Positions 7,949 through 17,398 of a DNA stretch of 64,000 nucleotides are shown here, one piece after another. This DNA comes from Amycolatopsis sp. 195334CR (GTDB taxonomy: Bacteria > Actinomycetota > Actinomycetes > Mycobacteriales > Pseudonocardiaceae), in assembly GCF_017309385.1 (NCBI RefSeq), contig NZ_JAFJMJ010000001.1, forward strand, positions 682,001 to 746,000, given 5' to 3'. The notes beneath the pieces were generated by a model that saw only the letters and a list, made by a program, of their open reading frames with translations, made no database searches and was not told the origin of the DNA. The first letter of the stretch is position 1. Each line of letters starts with the position of its first letter. The position numbers were made by a program, and so were the translations under genes.

Positions 7949-9937
7949 CTATTGGGGCGTTCTCCGCAGCCGGGACAAAGCCGCCGCCAGCTCCCGCTCC
8001 CCTTCTTCGGCCATCGCGCGCTCGGTCGCGTACTCACGAAGGAGGTCGTGGAACTGGAACCGGCCCGGCACCGGTTCCGCGACCAAATTCGCGGTTACCA
8101 GCCGGACCAGCACCCGGCCCCCACCGGGGTCACCCAACAGGGTCTCGGCGACCTCCGCCGGGAAATCGGTTCCCGGCACCAGGCTCAACAGGCGAAACAA
8201 ACGCCGGGCCCGCGGATCGAGCCGGGCGTAGCACAGTTCGAACGCCGCCCGCACCAGGTCCGCCGGGCCCGACCGCAGCCTGCCGTGGGCGTGGACGGCG
8301 GCGTTGTAGGCAGCCACCCCGGACCCGGGCGCGGCGCCGAGGTTCGCCGCGGCGAGGCGGAGGGCCAACGGCAGGCGACCACACAGCGTCACCAATTCGC
8401 CCACTGCCGCCGGTTCAGATGTCACCCGTTCGCCACCAAGAATTCCGGCCAGCAGGAGCCGCGCGTCGGCGTCGGCGAGCGGTTCGAGGGTGAACCGGCG
8501 GGCGCCGTCGAGCGCGACGAGCGGCTCGCGACTGGTGATCAGCGTCGGGCAGGCCGGGTTGCCGGGCAGCAGCGGGCGCACCTGGTCGGCGTCCGCCGCG
8601 TTGTCCAGCACCACGAGCACGGCACGGGTGGCCAGGCGGGCGCGGTACCGGCTCGCCGCCGCCTCGACGTCACCGGGCACACCGTCCGCCGGCACGCCGA
8701 GCGCGCGCAGGAACCGGGCGAGCACGTCCAGCGGCTGGACCCCGGGCCGGAGGTGCGCGTACAGCTGACCGTCGGGGAACCGGGCGCGGACCCGGTGGGC
8801 CCACCGCACGGCCAGCGCGGTCTTGCCGACGCCGGCGCGGCCGTCGACCACGGTGATCGGCGCGGGCTGGTCGAGCCGCGCCAGTTCGGCGGTCCGGCCG
8901 ACGAACCCGGCCACGTCCGCGGGCAGCTGCGCGGGCACCGGCTCGCTCGTGCCGAGTTCGCCCCGCACCACCCGCAGGTGCGCGGCCCGCAACTCGGCAC
9001 CGGGACCGACGCCGAGTTCGTCGGCCAGCCGCTGCCGGACCTCGGCGAACAACGCGAGCGCCACGGCCTGCTGCCCGGACGCGGCCAGCGCCAGCATCAA
9101 CCGCGCGGAAAGCCCTTCGTGCCAGGGTTCCGCCTCCGCCAGCAACTGGAGGTGCTCGACCGCGTCGGCGGCCTCGCCCGCGGCGAGCGCGGTGTCGGCG
9201 TAGTCGAGCGCGGTCACCAGCCGCCGCCTCGCCACGGCCACCGCCAACGGGTGCGACCGCAGGTTCGCCGGCAGCCCGGCCAGCACCGGCCCCCGCCACT
9301 CCCGCAGGGCCTGCGCGAACAAATCCAGTGCGGGCAACGGTTCCGAGAACCGGATCGCCCGCGCCCGGCGGGCCAGCCCGTCGAACCGGTCCACGTCCAG
9401 ATCCGCCACATCGAGCCGGTAACCGCCGTAACTGGAGTGCAGCGCCGGGGCGAACGGCCCGCCGCGCTCGGGTTCCAGCGCCTTCCGCAGGCCGGAAACG
9501 TAGGTGTGCACCAGGTTCAGGCAGCTGGCCGGCGGCCGGTCGCCCCAGAGCGCGTCGATGATCTCCGCCCGGTCGACCACCTCGCCCGCCCGCAGGGCCA
9601 GCAGGGCGAACAGGCAGCGCTGCTTGGCCGGGCCCAGGTCCAGCGAGGTGCCGTCCCTGGCCACGGTGAGCGGGCCGAGCAGTTGCACCGAGAGCTGGTC
9701 GGACGGCAGCCGGAACTCACCGCCCGCCCAGGCCGCGGCCACCGCGCCGGGCAGGTCCAGCGCGTCGGCCAGGCGGCGCAGCGAATCCCGGCGCGGCCGT
9801 TCGACGCGGTTCTGCTCGAGGTACCGGATCGCGCGCAGGCTGATCCCCGACCGCTCCGCCAGATCGCGCTGGGTCAGCCTCGCCCGGCTCCGGTGCGCGC
9901 GCAGGACCGCGCCGAACCCGCCCTCAACCCGCTCCAC
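7949..9937 (-). CDS. XRE-SARP-NB-ARC fusion regulator
   Basis: A 662-residue regulator with an unusual domain order. Residues 6-60 form an XRE/Cro-type HTH (LTQRDLAERSGISLRAIRYL). Residues 83-180 form the winged helix of a SARP (QLSVQLLGPLTV...ALWGDRPP) and 180-325 the BTAD helical domain. An NB-ARC-type ATPase follows, with P-loop GRAGVGKT at 366-373 and LVVLDNAADADQVRPLLPG as the Walker B region. The protein stops soon after the ATPase, so the long TPR tail of AfsR is missing. SARPs activate antibiotic clusters; the target here is unknown. It lies 110 bases downstream of a LuxR-type gene on the same strand. Confidence 0.88.
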   Translation of the reverse strand: MERVEGGFGAVLRAHRSRARLTQRDLAERSGISLRAIRYLEQNRVERPRRDSLRRLADALDLPGAVAAAWAGGEFRLPSDQLSVQLLGPLTVARDGTSLDLGPAKQRCLFALLALRAGEVVDRAEIIDALWGDRPPASCLNLVHTYVSGLRKALEPERGGPFAPALHSSYGGYRLDVADLDVDRFDGLARRARAIRFSEPLPALDLFAQALREWRGPVLAGLPANLRSHPLAVAVARRRLVTALDYADTALAAGEAADAVEHLQLLAEAEPWHEGLSARLMLALAASGQQAVALALFAEVRQRLADELGVGPGAELRAAHLRVVRGELGTSEPVPAQLPADVAGFVGRTAELARLDQPAPITVVDGRAGVGKTALAVRWAHRVRARFPDGQLYAHLRPGVQPLDVLARFLRALGVPADGVPGDVEAAASRYRARLATRAVLVVLDNAADADQVRPLLPGNPACPTLITSREPLVALDGARRFTLEPLADADARLLLAGILGGERVTSEPAAVGELVTLCGRLPLALRLAAANLGAAPGSGVAAYNAAVHAHGRLRSGPADLVRAAFELCYARLDPRARRLFRLLSLVPGTDFPAEVAETLLGDPGGGRVLVRLVTANLVAEPVPGRFQFHDLLREYATERAMAEEGERELAAALSRLRRTPQ

Positions 9938-10047
9938 GGTGGCTCCCCCGCCCCGTTCGGTGACTCAGTGTTCGCGATTTTGGCCCAGCGGGCACCGCGC
10001 CCACCGGCCTCGCGGTCCAGACCACCCGAACGGACGCGCGGCTGTCC

Positions 10048-10758
10048 TTATCCTGCACGCTCCTGCAGTTTTGCCGTCGCCAAAGGGAAATCGGCCGCGG
10101 CACCGACCCGGGCGGCGGCCTGTGCCCTGGTCCGGCAGTCGAGCTTCCGCAGGATGCCGGAGACGTGGTACTTGACCGTGCGCAGGGTCAGCGCGGTCTC
10201 GCGGGCGATCTCCGCGTTCGACATGCCCTTCGCCAGGTACCGCACCACCTCCCGTTCGCGGCGGGTCAGGCGCGGGAACACCTCGGCGAGTTCCCGGCCG
10301 GGCGCGGTGAGCCGGTCGAGCACCCGGCGGGTCAACGGCGCGCCGAGGTAGGCGCCGGCCCCGGCCACCGCGCACACCGCGTCACCGATTTCGCTCGTCG
10401 GGCTGGACCGCGGCACCGCCCCGCGCGCTCCCGCGCGGATGGCGGCCACCACCACGTCGTCCTGCCCGTCCCCGGCGAGCAGCAGCGGGCGCGGGCGGTG
10501 GTCGGCGGCCGGATCGGTGAGCAGCCTGCTCACCTCGGCGACCTCCAGTTCGGCGATGGTGAGGTCGAGCACCACCACGTCGGCCCGCCAGCCGCGGGCG
10601 CGGTGGACCAGCTGGTGCACGTCGTCGGCGGGCGCGGCCAGCACCAGCCCGGGGCGGGCGGACAGCTCGACCACGATGTCGGCCCGCAGATCTCCGTCAC
10701 GGACGCAGAGCAACACTCGCGAGACGGCGGGCGATGGCAGTTGAACAGGGCAATTCAC
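10048..10758 (-). CDS. LuxR-family response-regulator-like protein
   Basis: A 236-residue protein with an N-terminal receiver-like domain (RVLLCVRDGDLRADIV, candidate phospho-aspartate in VVVLDLTIAE) and a C-terminal LuxR HTH (LTRREREVVRYLAKGMSNAE, TLRTVKYHVSGILRKL). The acidic pocket at the receiver start looks degenerate, so phosphorylation is uncertain and no kinase gene adjoins. GTG at 10758 is selected because GAGGGG lies about six bases upstream; an open frame continues to 10917. It precedes the XRE-SARP gene on the same strand and the two may form a regulatory unit. Confidence 0.85.
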   Translation of the reverse strand: MNCPVQLPSPAVSRVLLCVRDGDLRADIVVELSARPGLVLAAPADDVHQLVHRARGWRADVVVLDLTIAELEVAEVSRLLTDPAADHRPRPLLLAGDGQDDVVVAAIRAGARGAVPRSSPTSEIGDAVCAVAGAGAYLGAPLTRRVLDRLTAPGRELAEVFPRLTRREREVVRYLAKGMSNAEIARETALTLRTVKYHVSGILRKLDCRTRAQAAARVGAAADFPLATAKLQERAG

Positions 10759-11033
10759 GGATTTCCCCCTCGATTTCGGACGTCCGAGGCTAGTCGTGGC
10801 CGGGTCGAGTACGGCTGGAGCCGAAGTTCCGCCACTAACACTGTTCACAAGGCCCTGACCTGGCAAAACGGTCGCTCGAACGAGTGCAAAGGGGACAGTG
10901 GCTGCCCGAAGGGGCAACTAAGGGTTCCCTTCGAACCGCGGCGAGCCCGGCCGAACCGCCGGTAACCTGCACGGAAGACGTCCGGGGGTTATCCGGATGT
11001 GCCCGCCGAGACCGGACTGAGACCCTGGAGTCC

Positions 11034-13217
11034 ATGACCGCAGCCGCCGACATCCGGCCGGACGCGCCTCGGCGCGTCCGGCTTTCTCTGTCGACCTCGG
11101 CCTGGCTCCTGCTCGTGACGCTGATCGTCGTCGGGTTCGGTTTTGTCGCCTCGAGGTCGGCCCCGGTGCCCGATCAGGGACCGCCCCAGGGTGGTGTCGC
11201 CGACGCGCAGCGCGCGGTGGAGGCGCTCGTCTCCCCCGGCGCGGAGCCCACCGCGCTCGCCCTGCTCCCGGCCGACCTGAACCAGGTGCTCGGGGTGACC
11301 GCCGCGGCCGAACCGGCCCGCGACGGCACGGTCCGCGCGGTCCACGTCGGCGGCGGCTGCTCGGCGCCGTGGGGTGAGGACAGCACCCGCTGGGACTTCG
11401 GCGTCGCCTGCATGTCCCACGACCTCGGTTACGACCTGCTGCGCTACGCCGAGAACCAGGGCCACCCGCTGGACCCGAAGTGGCGCGAGGCGCTCGACGC
11501 CCGGCTCTCCGCCGACATGCAGGCCACCTGCGACCTCAACCCGATGGACTCGGCGGGCACCTGCAAGGCGGTCGCCTCGCTGTACACCGCCGGCCTGGTG
11601 GTCAACTCATGGCACCAGCGCTGGGGACCGCCCACCGGCGAACCGATCGGGCCGATGCTCGCCGGGGTGGCGGTGATCGGCTGCCTGCTGGTGTTCCGGC
11701 TGCGCGGCTGGCTGCGGGCCCGGCGTGCGGTGCCGAAGGCCACCGGTGCCACCGCACTGCCCGCGGCCATCCCGCCGGTGTTGCCGTGCGGCCGGTGGAT
11801 GGTGCTCGCGGTGGCCGCGATCGCCGGGCTGGTGCTCGGCGAGTCGGCGACCGCGCTGGGGCACTGGGCCGGGGTGCCGGACGGCTGGCTGTGGCCGCTG
11901 ACCTGGCTGACCCAGCTGGCCCCGGTGTTCTTCTTCGCCGGCGGGCACGCCAACGCGGCGGGCTGGCGGGCCTGTGTGGACAACGGCGGCGGGTACCGCC
12001 AGTACCTCGCGCACCGGGCGAGCTGGCTGCTGCGCCCGGCGCTGATCTTCGTGCTGGTCGCGTTCGCCGTGCCGACCGCGCTGGAACTGCTGCACATCCC
12101 GGCGGGCACCACCGCGGTGGTCACCCGGATCGCCCTGCACCCGCTGTGGTTGCTCGGGTTCTACCTGCTCACCGTGGTGCTGACCCCGGCCATGTCGGCA
12201 CTGCAGCGCCGCCTGCGCTCGGGCTGGCCGGTGGTGGTCGCGCTGGCCGCGGCGGTGGTCACCGCGGAGCTGATCGGCTCGCCGATCGCCCGCTACGCCG
12301 GCGGGTTCGCGCTGGCGCTGCTGGCCCAGCAGGTCGCCTTCGTGCACGCCGCGGGCGGGACGCCCAAGCGGCTGCCGCTGGTCGCCGGTGCGGCCGGTGG
12401 TCTCGGCGCGCTGGTGCTGACCACCACGACCGGCGGGGTGGCCCCGATGCTGCTCAACGTCTCGGCCGCACCGCCCGCGCTGGCCGCCCCGACGCTGCCG
12501 GTGCTCCTGCTCGGTGTCGCGCAGCTGTGCCTGCTCGGCCTGCTCGGCACGCCGCTGGCCCGGCTCGCCGCCCGGGAGGACGTGGCCAGGGCGGCCGCAC
12601 AGGCGCTGCGGGCGCCGATGAGCCTCTACCTCGGTTTCCTCGCCACGATGTTGCTGCTGGTCACCGTGGTCTACCTGCCGGTGAACGTGATCGACGCGTG
12701 GGCCTGGCTGACGCACCCGCGCACGGTCGCCGCGCTCGGCCTGCTGGCCGGGCCCGCCGTACTGGTGTTCTGGTGGTTCGAGCGCCGGGCGCACAACCAC
12801 TCGCCGCACCCGCCCGTGGCGCCGGTCGCCGACGGCGGGCTGGGCAGGCTGCTCGGCCGGTCCGCCGTGGTGCTCGGCCTCGGCTTCGCGGTGATGGGGT
12901 TGTTCGGCTTCGCGCTGACCCAGTTCGGCGGCCAGTTCGGGCTGGTACCCGACCCGATCCAGAACCTGGTCCACCTGTTGCTGGGCGTGTTCCTGCTGCA
13001 CACGCAGCGCATCGGCACCAGCGACGCGCCGGCCACCTGGGTGCTCACCGCGCTCGCCTGCGTGCCGCCGCTGCTGTCCGCGACCGCCGGGCCGGTGATC
13101 GACCGGCTGGGGGTCGCCCTGCACGGGGTGGTCGCCGTACTCGCCGTGATCGCCGTCATCGGCACGCTCCTGACCAGGCTGTTCGCCCCGCCGGAGGTGG
13201 CAAGAGCCACGTCCTGA
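11034..13217 (+). CDS. phospholipase A2 domain fused to multispanning acyltransferase-like domain
   Basis: A 727-residue membrane protein. Residues 20-40 are a membrane anchor. Residues 55-205 are a prokaryotic phospholipase A2 domain with the hallmark CMSHDLGYD, placing the His-Asp catalytic pair at H129/D130 after the SxxWDFGVAC pattern. Residues 225-727 contain about ten or more hydrophobic segments, with features of the acyltransferase-3 (OafA) family such as APVFFFAGGH followed by the RASWLLRP arginine pattern. A late segment with NLVHLLLGVFLL recalls DUF4383. The fusion suggests coupling of acyl release to acyl transfer at the membrane, which is inference. ATG at 11034 has a weak GGAG; the frame is open to 10884. 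Confidence 0.8.
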   Translation: MTAAADIRPDAPRRVRLSLSTSAWLLLVTLIVVGFGFVASRSAPVPDQGPPQGGVADAQRAVEALVSPGAEPTALALLPADLNQVLGVTAAAEPARDGTVRAVHVGGGCSAPWGEDSTRWDFGVACMSHDLGYDLLRYAENQGHPLDPKWREALDARLSADMQATCDLNPMDSAGTCKAVASLYTAGLVVNSWHQRWGPPTGEPIGPMLAGVAVIGCLLVFRLRGWLRARRAVPKATGATALPAAIPPVLPCGRWMVLAVAAIAGLVLGESATALGHWAGVPDGWLWPLTWLTQLAPVFFFAGGHANAAGWRACVDNGGGYRQYLAHRASWLLRPALIFVLVAFAVPTALELLHIPAGTTAVVTRIALHPLWLLGFYLLTVVLTPAMSALQRRLRSGWPVVVALAAAVVTAELIGSPIARYAGGFALALLAQQVAFVHAAGGTPKRLPLVAGAAGGLGALVLTTTTGGVAPMLLNVSAAPPALAAPTLPVLLLGVAQLCLLGLLGTPLARLAAREDVARAAAQALRAPMSLYLGFLATMLLLVTVVYLPVNVIDAWAWLTHPRTVAALGLLAGPAVLVFWWFERRAHNHSPHPPVAPVADGGLGRLLGRSAVVLGLGFAVMGLFGFALTQFGGQFGLVPDPIQNLVHLLLGVFLLHTQRIGTSDAPATWVLTALACVPPLLSATAGPVIDRLGVALHGVVAVLAVIAVIGTLLTRLFAPPEVARATS
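11058..11081. promoter_or_regulatory. strong hairpin within the first codons of the PLA2-fusion gene
   Basis: Arms CCGGACGCGCC and GGCGCGTCCGG pair perfectly over 11 bp around a TC loop and are followed by CTTTCTCT. It covers about codons 9-16. It looks like a terminator placed inside the coding start, or a structure that slows ribosomes. No alternative downstream start with a good ribosome-binding site was seen. Confidence 0.45.
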
Positions 13218-13334
13218 GGGAGCTGTGGCGCGCTTTCCGAACCGGTGTGCCAGGCTGAGATCTCCTGCGCACAACCGTGCGCGGGTTCCGTACGTCCTAC
13301 TGAGTAAGGCAAGCGAACCGAGGAGCTGTCCGAG

Positions 13335-15014
13335 TTGGACCACCCGCCACGAGATGACCGAGGGGCGCGTCGCCCCGCCCGGCCATGGCAGGACGAGTCC
13401 CCGGCCCGCCCCAGACCCGCTTCCACCCCGCCGCGCAACCGCGACCTCCCGCCCCGGCGCCCGCCGGCCGGCGGGTCGCGCCCGCCGGTGCGCCGCCCGG
13501 AGGCCCGTCGCCCGGTTCCCCCGCCACCGCCGCCGAAGCGGTCCCGGCGCGGGGTGAAGATCGCGCTGGCCCTGGTCTCGCTGCTGGTGATGAGCCTGAC
13601 CGGGTACGCCTGGGCCGCGATGCAGGGCCTGGTCAACGGCCTGACCACGACCGACGTGATCGCCGCCGACGCGGGCGGCGACAAGCCGGCCGACGGTGCG
13701 CGCGACATCCTGCTGGTCGGCATGGACAGCCGGACCGACGCCCAGGGCAACCCGCTGCCGAAGGAGGTACTGGCGCAGCTGCGTGCCGGGGCCGCCGACG
13801 GCGAGCTGAACACCGACACGCTGATCTTCGTGCACATCCCGAACGACGGCAGCAAGGCGGTGGCCATCTCGCTGCCCCGCGACTCCTACGTGGACATCCC
13901 CGGCGGCTACGGCAAGCACAAGATCAACTCGGCCTACGCCCGCGCCAAGACCGACTCCCGCCGCAAGCTGGAGGGCGAGGGCGTCACCGATCCGCAGCAG
14001 CTCGAACTCCGCAGCAACCAGGAGGGCGCGAAGACCCTGGTCGCCACGGTGGAGAAGCTGACCGGGTCGAAGATCGACAACTACGCCTCGATCAACCTGC
14101 TCGGCTTCCACGACGTGACCACCGCCATCGGCGGCGTCGACGTCTGCCTGAACGACGCGGTCAAGGACGAGTTCTCCGGCGCGAACTTCCAGAAGGGCCC
14201 GCAGTCGGTCTCCGGCGCGGACGCGCTGGCCTTCGTCCGCCAGCGGCACGGCCTGCCGCGCGGCGACCTCGACCGGGTGGTCCGCCAGCAGGTGTTCATG
14301 GCCGGGCTGGCCCGCAAGGTGCTCTCCGCGGGCACGCTGGCCGACCCGGTGAAGCTGAACGACCTGGCCGGCGCGCTGCAGAAGTCGGTGGTGCTGAACC
14401 AGGGCTGGGACATCGTCGGCTTCGCCCAGCAGATGCGCGGGCTGACCGGCGGGCAGCTGGAGTTCCGCACCATCCCGGTGGTCAACATGGACTACACGAC
14501 GCCGAACGACGGTTCGGCCATCCAGGTCGACCCCGCCGAGGTGAAGAAGTTCGTGCAGGGCCTGGCCGGTCCGCCCGCGCCCGCGGCGCCGGGGCCGAAC
14601 GCGGACAACGCGAAGACCACGGTCGACGTGCGCAACGCCTCCGGGGTGACCGGGCTGGCGGCCAAGGTGTCCGAGGCGCTCACCGGCAAGGGCTTCACCG
14701 CGGGCGAGACCTCGAACTCCTCCTCGCGCAAGACCAGCGTGGTCCGCTACGGCGCCGGTGGCCAGGCCGCCGGGCAGGCGGTGGCCGACGCGCTGGGCGG
14801 GCAGCTCAGCGCCGAGGAGGACCCGACGGTGACGGCCGGTCACGTGACGGTGTTCATCGGGAGCGACTACTCGGGTGCCGGGACGACCTCCCAGGCCGCG
14901 GGCTCGACCCCGGCCCGGGGGTTCACCGCTCCGCAACCGCAGCAACCGCCTGCGCAACCGGACGGTTCCGCAGAGCAGCCGATCACCGCCGATGGCGTCA
15001 CTTGCGTGAACTGA
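13335..15014 (+). CDS. LytR-CpsA-Psr (LCP) family protein
   Basis: A 559-residue cell-envelope enzyme of the family that attaches teichoic-acid-like polymers or arabinogalactan to peptidoglycan. Residues 1-72 are Pro/Arg-rich and cytosolic, and 74-96 form the single membrane helix. The LCP domain runs about 120-345 and includes LLVGMDSRTD, NTDTLIFVHI, SLPRDSYVDIPG, NSAYA and RQRHGLPRGDLDR with the usual polyprenyl-phosphate-binding Arg/Asp residues. A LytR_C domain lies near 425-510 (VDVRNASGVTGLA), followed by a Pro/Gln-rich tail. TTG at 13335 has GAGGAG ten bases upstream. Confidence 0.92.
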   Translation: MDHPPRDDRGARRPARPWQDESPARPRPASTPPRNRDLPPRRPPAGGSRPPVRRPEARRPVPPPPPPKRSRRGVKIALALVSLLVMSLTGYAWAAMQGLVNGLTTTDVIAADAGGDKPADGARDILLVGMDSRTDAQGNPLPKEVLAQLRAGAADGELNTDTLIFVHIPNDGSKAVAISLPRDSYVDIPGGYGKHKINSAYARAKTDSRRKLEGEGVTDPQQLELRSNQEGAKTLVATVEKLTGSKIDNYASINLLGFHDVTTAIGGVDVCLNDAVKDEFSGANFQKGPQSVSGADALAFVRQRHGLPRGDLDRVVRQQVFMAGLARKVLSAGTLADPVKLNDLAGALQKSVVLNQGWDIVGFAQQMRGLTGGQLEFRTIPVVNMDYTTPNDGSAIQVDPAEVKKFVQGLAGPPAPAAPGPNADNAKTTVDVRNASGVTGLAAKVSEALTGKGFTAGETSNSSSRKTSVVRYGAGGQAAGQAVADALGGQLSAEEDPTVTAGHVTVFIGSDYSGAGTTSQAAGSTPARGFTAPQPQQPPAQPDGSAEQPITADGVTCVN

Positions 15015-15204
15015 CGCTAGTCCATTCGGAGTAGTGCCCTCCGCCGTTCAGGCGGACCAACGTATCGGGTCGAAAACACCCACCCGAAATCACGTAAGAG
15101 ATGGCTTCCTGCCGACTTACATAACCGTGAACACAGCTCGCATTCCAACGGGGGCGTCGGCGCCGGAGTGCGGACAGACGCGCGGTCGAGGCAGGGGACG
15201 CGGA

Positions 15205-15678
15205 GTGAGGATCGACGGAGACATCTATCAGCGAGTCCTCGGGGAGGAGCTTCGCAAGCTCCGTCGACGGCGTGGCTGGACGCGCAAGGAGCTGAACCAG
15301 CACCTGCAGAGCGACATCTCGCTGCAGACGCTGGCCACCTACGAACTCGGCACCCGGCAGTGCTCGGTGGTCCGGCTGGTCGAGCTCTGCCTGGCGATGG
15401 ACGAACTACCGCAGGACCTGCTCGCGCGCGTGCACCGCCGGGTGTTCACCGACGAGCCCGGGCGGGTGCGGCTGGACCTGCGCCAGGTGGTCGCCGACTC
15501 GCAGCCGGAACTGCTGCCGCTGCGCCGGTGGGCCGAAGGCAGGCTGAACCACGGGAACTCGGCCCGGGAGATCCAGCTCGACGAGGCGGCGATCAAGCAA
15601 CTGGCCGCCCTGTGCGGCCTGGGTCCGGCCGACCTGGTGGGCCGCCTGCGCACCCTGTCCGCCCCGCCCACCAGCTGA
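15205..15678 (+). CDS. small XRE-type HTH regulator
   Basis: A 157-residue protein with an N-terminal helix-turn-helix of the lambda-repressor type (residues about 8-70: EELRKLRRRRGWTRKELNQ, then LATYELGTRQCSVVRLVELC). A C-terminal region of about 75 residues has DEAAIKQLAALCGLGPADLV, a second short helical unit. The layout resembles BldD-like developmental regulators of actinomycetes, but identity is not strong enough to name it. GTG at 15205 with AGGGGA upstream is chosen over an open frame from 15034. The gene ends just before two adjacent inverted repeats. Confidence 0.75.
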   Translation: MRIDGDIYQRVLGEELRKLRRRRGWTRKELNQHLQSDISLQTLATYELGTRQCSVVRLVELCLAMDELPQDLLARVHRRVFTDEPGRVRLDLRQVVADSQPELLPLRRWAEGRLNHGNSAREIQLDEAAIKQLAALCGLGPADLVGRLRTLSAPPTS

Positions 15679-15688
15679 CCTGCCCCTG

Positions 15689-15745
15689 GTGTCACGAATG
15701 TGGCTTTCGTGGCGCAGAACGTCTCGAAAGCCACATTCGTGACAC
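15689..15745. terminator. GAATGTGGCTTTC inverted repeat, copy 2 (variant)
   Basis: Arms of 21 bases (15689-15709, 15725-15745) pair perfectly around a 15-base loop. The core GAATGTGGCTTTC is kept but the outer bases are CAC..G rather than GT..AC. Because both arms changed together, the stem is evidently selected. It lies ten bases after the XRE regulator stop. Confidence 0.7.
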
Positions 15746-15861
15746 TCGCGCGAGCCGCGCGTCCCCTGATCGTGCGCACCTCCGGCACCGCCCCCGTCGG
15801 AGGCAGCGCGCCGAGCGTCCCGGGCCGTCCTCCCTCGGCCCGGGGCGCCACCCCGGCCCGT

Positions 15862-15914
15862 GCTGTGAATGTGGCTTTCACTGCGGATTCCGCAGTGAAA
15901 GCCACATTCACAGC
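15862..15914. terminator. GAATGTGGCTTTC inverted repeat, copy 3
   Basis: The longest copy: two perfect 25-base arms (15862-15886, 15890-15914) around a 3-base loop. It ends two bases before the stop of the facing monooxygenase gene. Copies 2 and 3 each sit at the 3' end of one gene of the same convergent pair. Confidence 0.75.
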
Positions 15915-15916
15915 GC

Positions 15917-17398
15917 CTACCCCCGCGACCGGCCGACCAGTTGGAAGTCCGCCGGGTCCACCCGCCGCGTCCGCAGCCAGTAGCGCCAGGTGAACCCCGG
16001 CCAGATGGTCCGGTTCACCCCCTGCGCGTCCAGGTACCAGCTCTGGCACCCGCCCTGCGTCCAGATCCCGCGCTCCAGCTGCCCCTGGATCTCGGTGTTG
16101 AACCGCTCCTGCACCACCTGCCGCGGCTCGATCGCGCCCGAGCGCGTCCGTTCGACCAGCCGGATCGCGTCGCTGATGTACTCCGTCTGCGACTCGATCA
16201 TGAACACCACCGAGTTGTGCCCCAGCCCGGTGTTCGGCCCGAGCAGGAAGAACAGGTTCGGGTACCCGGCCACGGTGATCCCGAGGTGCGTCCGCATGCC
16301 CTCGGCGGCCCACTCCTTGTTCAGCGCCCGGCCGCCGACCCCGGTGATCTCCAGGTCGTCGAAGGCGTCGGTGACGTGGAACCCGGTGCCGTAGATGATC
16401 GCGTCGACCTCGCGCTCGACCCCGGCCCCGTCCACCACGCTGTGCGCCCTGACCTCGGCGATGCCGTCGGTGACCACCTCGACGTCGTCGCGGGCGAGCG
16501 CCGGGTAGTAGTCGTTGGAGATGAGCACGCGCTTGCAGCCGAGCGTGTAGTCCGGGGTGACCTTCCGCCGCAGTTCCGGGTCCTTGATCACCTTGTTGAT
16601 CTGCGCCTTCGCCAGCCGCTGCGCGAGCTTCATCAGCCACGGGCGGCCGTTGAACCCGACCGCGCGCACCTCGAGCATCCAGTAGAGCAGGTTCCGGTAG
16701 AGCCGCTGCGCGCCGGGAACCCGCGCGAACAGCCGCTTCGACCAGTCCGGCATCTCGTGGTCCGGCTTGGGCATGATCCACGGCGGCGTGCGCTGGAACA
16801 GGTGGACCGCCTCGGTCTCCTCGGCGATCTTCGGCACGAACTGCACCGCGCTGGCCCCGGTGCCGACCACCGCCACCCGCTTGCCGCGCAGGTCGTAGTC
16901 GTGGTCCCAGGTCGCCGAGTGGAAGGCGCGGCCCTCGAACTTCTCGATGCCGGGCAGTTCCGGGATCTGCGGGAGGTGCAGCGCGCCGACGCCGGCCACC
17001 AGGAACCGCGCGACGAACTCGTCACCGGCCTTCGTGGTGACGTGCCAGCGCTGCTCGTCCTCGTCCCAGCGCGCGCCGGTCATCTCCTGGCCGAAGCGGA
17101 CGTAGGAGTAGAGGTCGTACTTGCGGGCGAACCCGCGCAGGTAGTCCCAGATCTCCGGCTGCGGCGAGAAGGCCCGCGACCACGACGGGTTCTGCTCGAA
17201 CGAGAACGAGTACATGTGCGACTGGATGTCGCAGGCGCAGCCCGGGTAGGTGTTGTCGCGCCAGGTGCCGCCGACCTCGTCCGCCTTCTCCAGGATCACG
17301 AAGTCGGTGCGGCCCTGCTTGCGGAGCTTCGCGGCCATCCCGAGGCCCGAGAAGCCGGTCCCGATGATCAGCACACCGGTTTCGTCGCGCTGGTTCAT
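15917..17398 (-). CDS. flavin-containing (Baeyer-Villiger-type) monooxygenase
   Basis: A 493-residue class B flavoprotein monooxygenase using FAD and NADPH. The FAD Rossmann motif GTGFSGLG lies at residues 13-20. The Baeyer-Villiger fingerprint FxGxxxHxxxW appears as FEGRAFHSATWD near 155, and the NADPH Rossmann motif is VVGTGASAVQF just after it. Late motifs include YGTGFHVTD and GPNTGLGHNS. It would insert oxygen next to a ketone or oxidise a heteroatom; the substrate is unknown. It is transcribed away from a TetR gene, the usual arrangement for inducible enzymes of this family. Confidence 0.92.
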   Translation of the reverse strand: MNQRDETGVLIIGTGFSGLGMAAKLRKQGRTDFVILEKADEVGGTWRDNTYPGCACDIQSHMYSFSFEQNPSWSRAFSPQPEIWDYLRGFARKYDLYSYVRFGQEMTGARWDEDEQRWHVTTKAGDEFVARFLVAGVGALHLPQIPELPGIEKFEGRAFHSATWDHDYDLRGKRVAVVGTGASAVQFVPKIAEETEAVHLFQRTPPWIMPKPDHEMPDWSKRLFARVPGAQRLYRNLLYWMLEVRAVGFNGRPWLMKLAQRLAKAQINKVIKDPELRRKVTPDYTLGCKRVLISNDYYPALARDDVEVVTDGIAEVRAHSVVDGAGVEREVDAIIYGTGFHVTDAFDDLEITGVGGRALNKEWAAEGMRTHLGITVAGYPNLFFLLGPNTGLGHNSVVFMIESQTEYISDAIRLVERTRSGAIEPRQVVQERFNTEIQGQLERGIWTQGGCQSWYLDAQGVNRTIWPGFTWRYWLRTRRVDPADFQLVGRSRG

